A stretch of 8,815 nucleotides of DNA from the NCBI GenBank assembly GCA_017625275.1, contig JAGALI010000120.1, positions 1-8,815 of the forward strand. The letters run 5' to 3'. Positions 4,849-8,815 of this stretch are shown here, in pieces; positions within the stretch are counted from its first letter, which is position 1, and every line of letters begins with the position of its first letter. A model generated the notes under the pieces. That model was given only the letters and a program-made list of their open reading frames with translations, had not been told where the DNA came from and did not search any database. The DNA comes from Clostridia bacterium. Lineage in GTDB: Bacteria; Bacillota; Clostridia; Oscillospirales; CAG-272. Both the position numbers and the translations under genes were made by a program.

Positions 4849-5448
4849 TTATTTTATAACGCTCTTTAGATATTCCAAAAGCTTAGAGGCGTCTCCGTCG
4901 AAATGATAGGCTTTTATTCCAAATTCGCCAGCGCCCTTTATGTTGCCTGCGTTATCGTCAACGAATAGTGTTTCCTCTGGTACGAGGTTGAATTTGTCGC
5001 AAAGGTGAGCAAAAATCTCACGACTTGGCTTTACAATTCCGATAGGCGCAGAGAACACACAGCCGTCAAGCAGAGAGAGAATAGGAACCTCATGCGCGTG
5101 CTCGGCAAAGTAATTTGAAATGTTGGATAGCAGATAAAGAGGCACCCTGCCCTTTAGCCACATAACAACCTCACGCATGCCATCAATCTCAGGAATGTTG
5201 TAAATCCAATTGTAATAGATTTTGTCAGCCACAGCCCAAAGCCTTTCTGGCAATCTTTTATGGCATTCAGCAAGCGTTTGCTCGTTTGTTATCGTGCCAG
5301 CATCAAGTCTGTCCCAATAGGTCCTATCAAACACAACCTCCTCAAGCAGAGTTGCGTCCTCACCTGCAGGCACATATCTTTCAACCATATATTTTGGAAC
5401 AAAGTGAACAAGCACCTGTCCAAAATCAAAAACTACAGCTTTAATCAT
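4849..5448 (-). CDS. HAD-superfamily phosphatase, subclass IA, YihX-like
   Basis: A 199-residue protein. Motif I is VVFDFGQVLV, with nucleophile D8; the usual second Asp of DxD is Gly (G10), as in the DLGNV form of E. coli YihX. Motif II is LLSNISNYF (S108), motif III K140 in VKPSREIF, and motif IV D164/D165 in FVDDNAGNI. A helical cap lies between motifs I and II. Length and motifs match YihX, an alpha-D-glucose-1-phosphate phosphatase, but HAD substrates cannot be inferred from such similarity. It is the last gene of the operon. Its ATG overlaps the uxaC stop as ATGA, with GGGGGA just upstream, so the two are probably translationally coupled. A TTG start four codons earlier is possible but less likely. 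In a uronate operon it could dephosphorylate a sugar phosphate that builds up, which is inference. Confidence 0.9.
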   Translation of the reverse strand: MIKAVVFDFGQVLVHFVPKYMVERYVPAGEDATLLEEVVFDRTYWDRLDAGTITNEQTLAECHKRLPERLWAVADKIYYNWIYNIPEIDGMREVVMWLKGRVPLYLLSNISNYFAEHAHEVPILSLLDGCVFSAPIGIVKPSREIFAHLCDKFNLVPEETLFVDDNAGNIKGAGEFGIKAYHFDGDASKLLEYLKSVIK

Positions 5449-6674
5449 ACATTCCCCCAAAAATCGAAGTAATTTCTAGCGTTATAATAGCAAATATCGC
5501 TTGCTATTTTCTTAAGCACTTCCATGTCGCGAGGATACTCTCCGTCCTCAACCCATGTGCCGATTAGATTGCAGAGAATGCGTCTAAAGTACTCGTGACG
5601 AGTGTAGGAAACAAAGCTACGGCTATCGGTAAGCATACCAACAAAGCGAGATAGCATGCCAAGGTTAGCAAGCGCACGCATTTGTGCAACCATACCATCG
5701 CGCTGGTCATTGAACCACCAGCCAGAGCCGAATTGAATTTTACCAGGCACACCACCCTGGAAGTTGCCAAGCATAGTGCCAAGGACATAGTTGTCCTTTG
5801 GATTTAGACAATAGAGAATTGTTTTAGGAAGCATACCCTTGCTCTCAAGCCTGTCAAGAATTGTCGAAAGACCTCTTGCAACCTCAAAATCGTTAATTGA
5901 GTCAAAGCCTGTGTCAGGGCCAAGGGTCTTGAACATTCTTGAGTTGTTGTTGCGAAGCGCGCCGATATGTAATTGCCATACCCAACCACGCTTAGCGTAT
6001 TCCTCGCCAAGGAAAACAAGGGCATCAATTGTTTCGTCGTCCATTCTGTCAACTGCGTGGTCGGAGAGACGACAGCCGTTTTCGTGGAAATAGTCCATTC
6101 TCTCGGTTATATCGTCCTTGATAGCATAAATGTCAGGACGGAACGCAGGAATTACCTTAACTCCAAAATTGCGAAGCGCCTTGTGATATTCAAGGGTGTC
6201 ATAAGGGTTGTCAGTTGTACAAATAACCTCAACGCCAGAGCGCTTGATAAGACCCTGTGTCGAAAATTCGTCTTTTGCAAGGCACTCATTTACCTTGTCC
6301 CAAATTTCCCTTGCGCTTTCCTCGCAAAGAATAGTATCAATGTCAAAATAGCGCTTTAGCTCAAGGTGTGTCCAGTGATAAAGAGGATTACCGAGAAGAT
6401 AGGGCATTGTTTTTGCGAAGGCAAGCCACTTTTCGTAGTCTGGCGCGTCACCTGTTATGTATTTCTCGTCAACACCATTTGTACGCATTTGACGCCACTT
6501 GTAGTGGTCACCACCCAAAAACAGCTCGTACGCGTTTTTGAACTTGTAGTTATCAGCAATCATTTTAGGGCTTATGTGACAGTGATAGTCGATAATAGGC
6601 AAATCCTTAACTGCCTCATAAAGCTCCCTTGCTGTGTCGTTTTTAAGCATAAAATTATCATTAATAAGGCTCAT
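5445..6674 (-). CDS. uxaC: Glucuronate/galacturonate isomerase UxaC
   Basis: Interconverts D-glucuronate and D-fructuronate, and D-galacturonate and D-tagaturonate (EC 5.3.1.12), the first intracellular step of hexuronate use. It is an amidohydrolase-fold enzyme. Seen: IIDYHCHISP with metal-site H31 and H33, GDHYKWRQMRTNG, GNPLYHWTHLELKR, CTTDNPYDTL, SDHAVD, HIGALRNNN, GPDTGFDSIND, FGSGWWFNDQRDGM and LTDSRSFVSYTRHEYFRR. At 409 residues it is shorter than the E. coli enzyme (about 470). The missing residues fall mainly after FRPD and after SDHAVD, where E. coli has helical insertions; both ends and all active-site motifs are intact. The start at 6674 overlaps the uxaA stop as ATGA, with GGATGGTG upstream, and the stop overlaps the HAD start the same way. 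This is the third gene of the operon. Confidence 0.96.
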   Translation of the reverse strand: MSLINDNFMLKNDTARELYEAVKDLPIIDYHCHISPKMIADNYKFKNAYELFLGGDHYKWRQMRTNGVDEKYITGDAPDYEKWLAFAKTMPYLLGNPLYHWTHLELKRYFDIDTILCEESAREIWDKVNECLAKDEFSTQGLIKRSGVEVICTTDNPYDTLEYHKALRNFGVKVIPAFRPDIYAIKDDITERMDYFHENGCRLSDHAVDRMDDETIDALVFLGEEYAKRGWVWQLHIGALRNNNSRMFKTLGPDTGFDSINDFEVARGLSTILDRLESKGMLPKTILYCLNPKDNYVLGTMLGNFQGGVPGKIQFGSGWWFNDQRDGMVAQMRALANLGMLSRFVGMLTDSRSFVSYTRHEYFRRILCNLIGTWVEDGEYPRDMEVLKKIASDICYYNARNYFDFWGNV

Positions 6675-8038
6675 AAAGTAACACCATCCTTAAATATAGC
6701 TATTTCCTCATAGCCATTTATTTCGTTTTTAGTAAGCGCACCATTTGCAACCTCAATAATAAGGTCCAAAAGCTCGTCTGTTATATCGCGCTCAAGAATA
6801 GGGCTCGCATCAAAATCAATCCAGCCAGATTTCTTGGTTGCAAGCGCATTGTTTGATGCGATTTTTATTGTTGGAACAGGCGCACCAAGAGGCGTGCCTC
6901 TGCCTGTGGTAAAGAGAATCAAATGGACGCCACTTGCCATAAGATTTGTAACGGCAACAATGTCGTTACCAGGGCCGTTAAGAAGCGAAAGCCCATTTTT
7001 TGTAAGAGGCTCACCAATATCAAGCACATCTACAACAGGTGACGCCCCGCCCTTTTGAATACAGCCAAGGGATTTTTCCTCAAGGGTAGTAATTCCTCCA
7101 GCCTTGTTACCTGGAGAGGGGTTTTCGTAAACAACCTGTCCATGACGAATATAGTAATCCTTGAAGTCGTTTATAAGGGCAACCGCCTTGTCAAACACCT
7201 CGCGATTTACACAGCGCCTCATCAAAAGATGCTCTGCGCCAAACATTTCAGGCACCTCAGTAAGAATACAAGAGCCACCAAGCGCACAAAGACGGTCACA
7301 AAGTCGACCAACAAGAGGATTTGCGCAAATGCCAGAAAAGGCATCGCTACCACCACATTTAAGACCAATTTTGAGCTTAGAAATGTGAATTTTTTCACGC
7401 TTAAAGGTGTCGGCATACGCCTTAAGCTCGTTAATAAGAGCCACACCCTCGCTAATTTCGTCCTCAAAATCCTGAGTGCTAAGGAATTTTACGCGATTTG
7501 GATTATACTCGCCCAAAACACTCTTAAACACCTCAATGTTGTTGTTTTCACAGCCAAGACCAAGCACCAAAACACCACCTGCGTTAGGATGTCTTACCAT
7601 GGATGCAAGAATTTTTTGAGTTGTCAGCTGGTCATCGCCGAGCTGAGAACAGCCATATGGGTGAGTGAAGCATTTAGCCCCTGTTTTCTTGGCAAGCGCC
7701 TCGGCAGTCTTGTTGACACAGCCAACGGTATTCACAATCCAAATATCGTTTCGTATGCCCACCTGTCCGTCCTCACGCACATAGCCCTCAAAATAAATAT
7801 CGCTATCTATTTTTTCAAGCTTAATATCGCTTGGCTCATAGGTGTATTCAAGCTTGCCTGAAAGGGCGGTTTTTAGGTTGTGGGAGTGCACATGCTCCCC
7901 CTTTTTTATATTAGCCGTCGCAATACCGATAGGCTCACCATACTTAATTACGCCCTCGCCACATTTTATGTCACAGATGGCATACTTGTGGCCGTTTTCG
8001 ATATTTACCTCGACATTGTCGCGCTTATTTATTAACAT
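6671..8038 (-). CDS. uxaA: Altronate dehydratase UxaA
   Basis: Dehydrates D-altronate to 2-keto-3-deoxy-D-gluconate (EC 4.2.1.7), an iron-dependent step. With the start at 8038 it has 455 residues. A short N-terminal SAF domain (about 8-75, including GEPIGIATANIKKGEHVHSH) is followed by the large UxaA/GarD catalytic domain. Conserved Cys-containing motifs are NTVGCVNKT, HPYGCSQLGDDQ, LGLGCENN and LKCGGSDAFSG; near the C-terminus GRGTPLGAPVPTIKI and WIDFDA are typical. I chose MLINKRD as the start because GAGG lies nine bases upstream and the SAF domain begins at once. The open frame runs 24 codons further, but entirely inside uxaB. It overlaps the uxaB end by 14 bases and uxaC by 4. The homologous galactarate dehydratase is an alternative, but the UxaB/UxaC neighbours settle it. 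Confidence 0.95.
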   Translation of the reverse strand: MLINKRDNVEVNIENGHKYAICDIKCGEGVIKYGEPIGIATANIKKGEHVHSHNLKTALSGKLEYTYEPSDIKLEKIDSDIYFEGYVREDGQVGIRNDIWIVNTVGCVNKTAEALAKKTGAKCFTHPYGCSQLGDDQLTTQKILASMVRHPNAGGVLVLGLGCENNNIEVFKSVLGEYNPNRVKFLSTQDFEDEISEGVALINELKAYADTFKREKIHISKLKIGLKCGGSDAFSGICANPLVGRLCDRLCALGGSCILTEVPEMFGAEHLLMRRCVNREVFDKAVALINDFKDYYIRHGQVVYENPSPGNKAGGITTLEEKSLGCIQKGGASPVVDVLDIGEPLTKNGLSLLNGPGNDIVAVTNLMASGVHLILFTTGRGTPLGAPVPTIKIASNNALATKKSGWIDFDASPILERDITDELLDLIIEVANGALTKNEINGYEEIAIFKDGVTL

Positions 8039-8815
8039 ATTTTGAAACCTCGTCGCAAAGGAAGGACAAGTCCTGACCCCAAAGAGCTTCGTTTGCCAAA
8101 ATGTCAGCAACAGATGCGTCCTTCATAAACGCAACCACCGATGCATCATCGTTTGTCATATCCGTGCGATAGAAATCAATAAGCTTAGCAAATGAGAAAA
8201 TAAGAGTTTCTGGCATTTTGCCAAAGCGCTTAATGTATTCAAGAATAGAAGGAAGCACCCTTACCTTGAATTTACTAACTGAATTTAGTGCAATAGAGGA
8301 TAGGTAGTGCTTTATGTATGGATTAGAGAAGCGAAGCAGAACATTATCGGCATACTCTATAAGCTCGTCTCTTGGAAGGTCAAGAGTTGGTACAATCTCA
8401 TCATAAACGCACGCCCTTATGTGAGCTAGCATTGTCTTATCGTCCATACAGGACTTAACCGTGTCAAGCCCAGAGAGCAGAGCATATGGAACAAGAGAGG
8501 TGTGCGCGCCATTGAGAATACGCACCTTTCTTGTGCGATATTTATAAAGCTCGCTTGTGAGAATTACATTTAGCCCACACTTGTCAAGAGGTAGCTCGTC
8601 AAACAGAGCCTCGTAGCCCTCAATAACCCAAAGGTGAAAATACTCAGAGGTGTTTAGCATGTTGTCGTCAATGCCAAGCTCCTCGCCCCTTGGAAAGCCT
8701 GTATTTATACGGTCAACAAGAGTGTTGCAGAAGATGCACTCGCCCTTAACCCAAGCCTTGAAGTCATCACCAAGCGACCACATATCAGCATATTCCATAA
8801 TACAGGAAAGGAGAG
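8025..8815 (-). CDS. uxaB: Tagaturonate reductase (altronate oxidoreductase) UxaB, C-terminal part
   Basis: NADH-dependent reduction of D-tagaturonate to D-altronate (EC 1.1.1.58), between UxaC and UxaA in the galacturonate route. The gene runs off the right edge: the frame is open before the first visible Met (8798) and reads LLSCI just upstream, matching the LLSCE-type segment inside the family. About 262 residues remain of an expected 480-500; the N-terminal Rossmann domain is missing. Seen: FCNTLVDRINTGFPRGE, diagnostic for UxaB/UxuB-type reductases, and the mannitol-dehydrogenase-family catalytic set K-x4-N-x2-H in RKVRILNGAHTSLVP (K91, N96, H99 counted from the Met at 8798). DEIVPTLDLPRDEL and RFSNPYIKHYL follow. 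The ending and the position next to uxaA and uxaC favour UxaB over fructuronate reductase. It is the first visible gene of the operon; its promoter is outside the window. Confidence 0.93.
   Translation of the reverse strand, partial: LLSCIMEYADMWSLGDDFKAWVKGECIFCNTLVDRINTGFPRGEELGIDDNMLNTSEYFHLWVIEGYEALFDELPLDKCGLNVILTSELYKYRTRKVRILNGAHTSLVPYALLSGLDTVKSCMDDKTMLAHIRACVYDEIVPTLDLPRDELIEYADNVLLRFSNPYIKHYLSSIALNSVSKFKVRVLPSILEYIKRFGKMPETLIFSFAKLIDFYRTDMTNDDASVVAFMKDASVADILANEALWGQDLSFLCDEVSKYVNK

Noticed and set aside
5973..6713. Two plus-strand frames of 115-128 codons
   Set aside because: Antisense to uxaC and the uxaA/uxaC junction; no supporting signals.
7055..7861. 268-codon open frame on the plus strand
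   Set aside because: Lies wholly antisense to uxaA, has no recognisable motif or ribosome binding site, and exists because uxaA codon usage leaves few stops on the other strand.

Overview
The window looks like a chromosomal piece of a Gram-positive, low-to-mid GC bacterium, most likely an uncultured gut-type member of the Bacillota (Clostridia-like). This rests on intrinsic terminators after almost every transcription unit, strict TTGACA/TATAAT-type promoters with 17-bp spacers, frequent AGG/AGA arginine codons, and the gene content: an ABC-F factor, a cytoplasmic GH3 glycosidase and hexuronate catabolism. The lineage is an inference; no marker gene fixes it.

Layout, left to right. (1) 1-690 (+): 3' part of an ABC-F ATPase, cut by the left edge. 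(2) 872-3037 (+): a GH3 beta-glycosidase with its own probable promoter, ending at a bidirectional terminator. (3) 3071-3165 (-): tRNA-Ser(GCU), which reads toward the GH3 gene and shares that terminator; its promoter is perfect TTGACA-N17-TATAAT. (4) 3344-3419 (+): tRNA-Arg(ACG), divergent from tRNA-Ser, with its own promoter and terminator. (5) 3420-3788: a 369-base gene-free stretch. It holds the tRNA-Arg terminator, a run of hairpins, a second exact copy of the last 12 bases of the tRNA-Arg gene, and the promoter of the next gene. (6) 3789-4649 (+): a xylose-isomerase-like TIM-barrel sugar isomerase/epimerase. (7) 4650-4848: two terminators back to back, between convergent units. (8) 8815-4849 (-): a tightly packed operon, read right to left: uxaB (cut by the right edge), uxaA, uxaC and a YihX-like HAD phosphatase. 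All three junctions overlap (14, 4 and 4 bases), so translation is probably coupled.

How the genes work together: UxaC isomerises D-galacturonate to D-tagaturonate (and D-glucuronate to D-fructuronate), UxaB reduces tagaturonate to D-altronate, and UxaA dehydrates altronate to 2-keto-3-deoxy-D-gluconate. Together they form the galacturonate arm of the pectin/uronate route, which fits a cell living on plant polysaccharide fragments. The GH3 enzyme and the TIM-barrel isomerase suit the same lifestyle, but nothing in the sequence ties them to uronates. The 2-keto-3-deoxygluconate kinase and aldolase needed to finish the pathway are not in the window.

No defence system, CRISPR array, transposase or other clearly undescribed protein system is visible. 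The most unusual signal is the hairpin-rich stretch behind tRNA-Arg, bounded by a duplicated tRNA 3' end. It could be an integration scar or a small dispersed structured repeat. Both tRNAs also carry unpaired positions inside helices.
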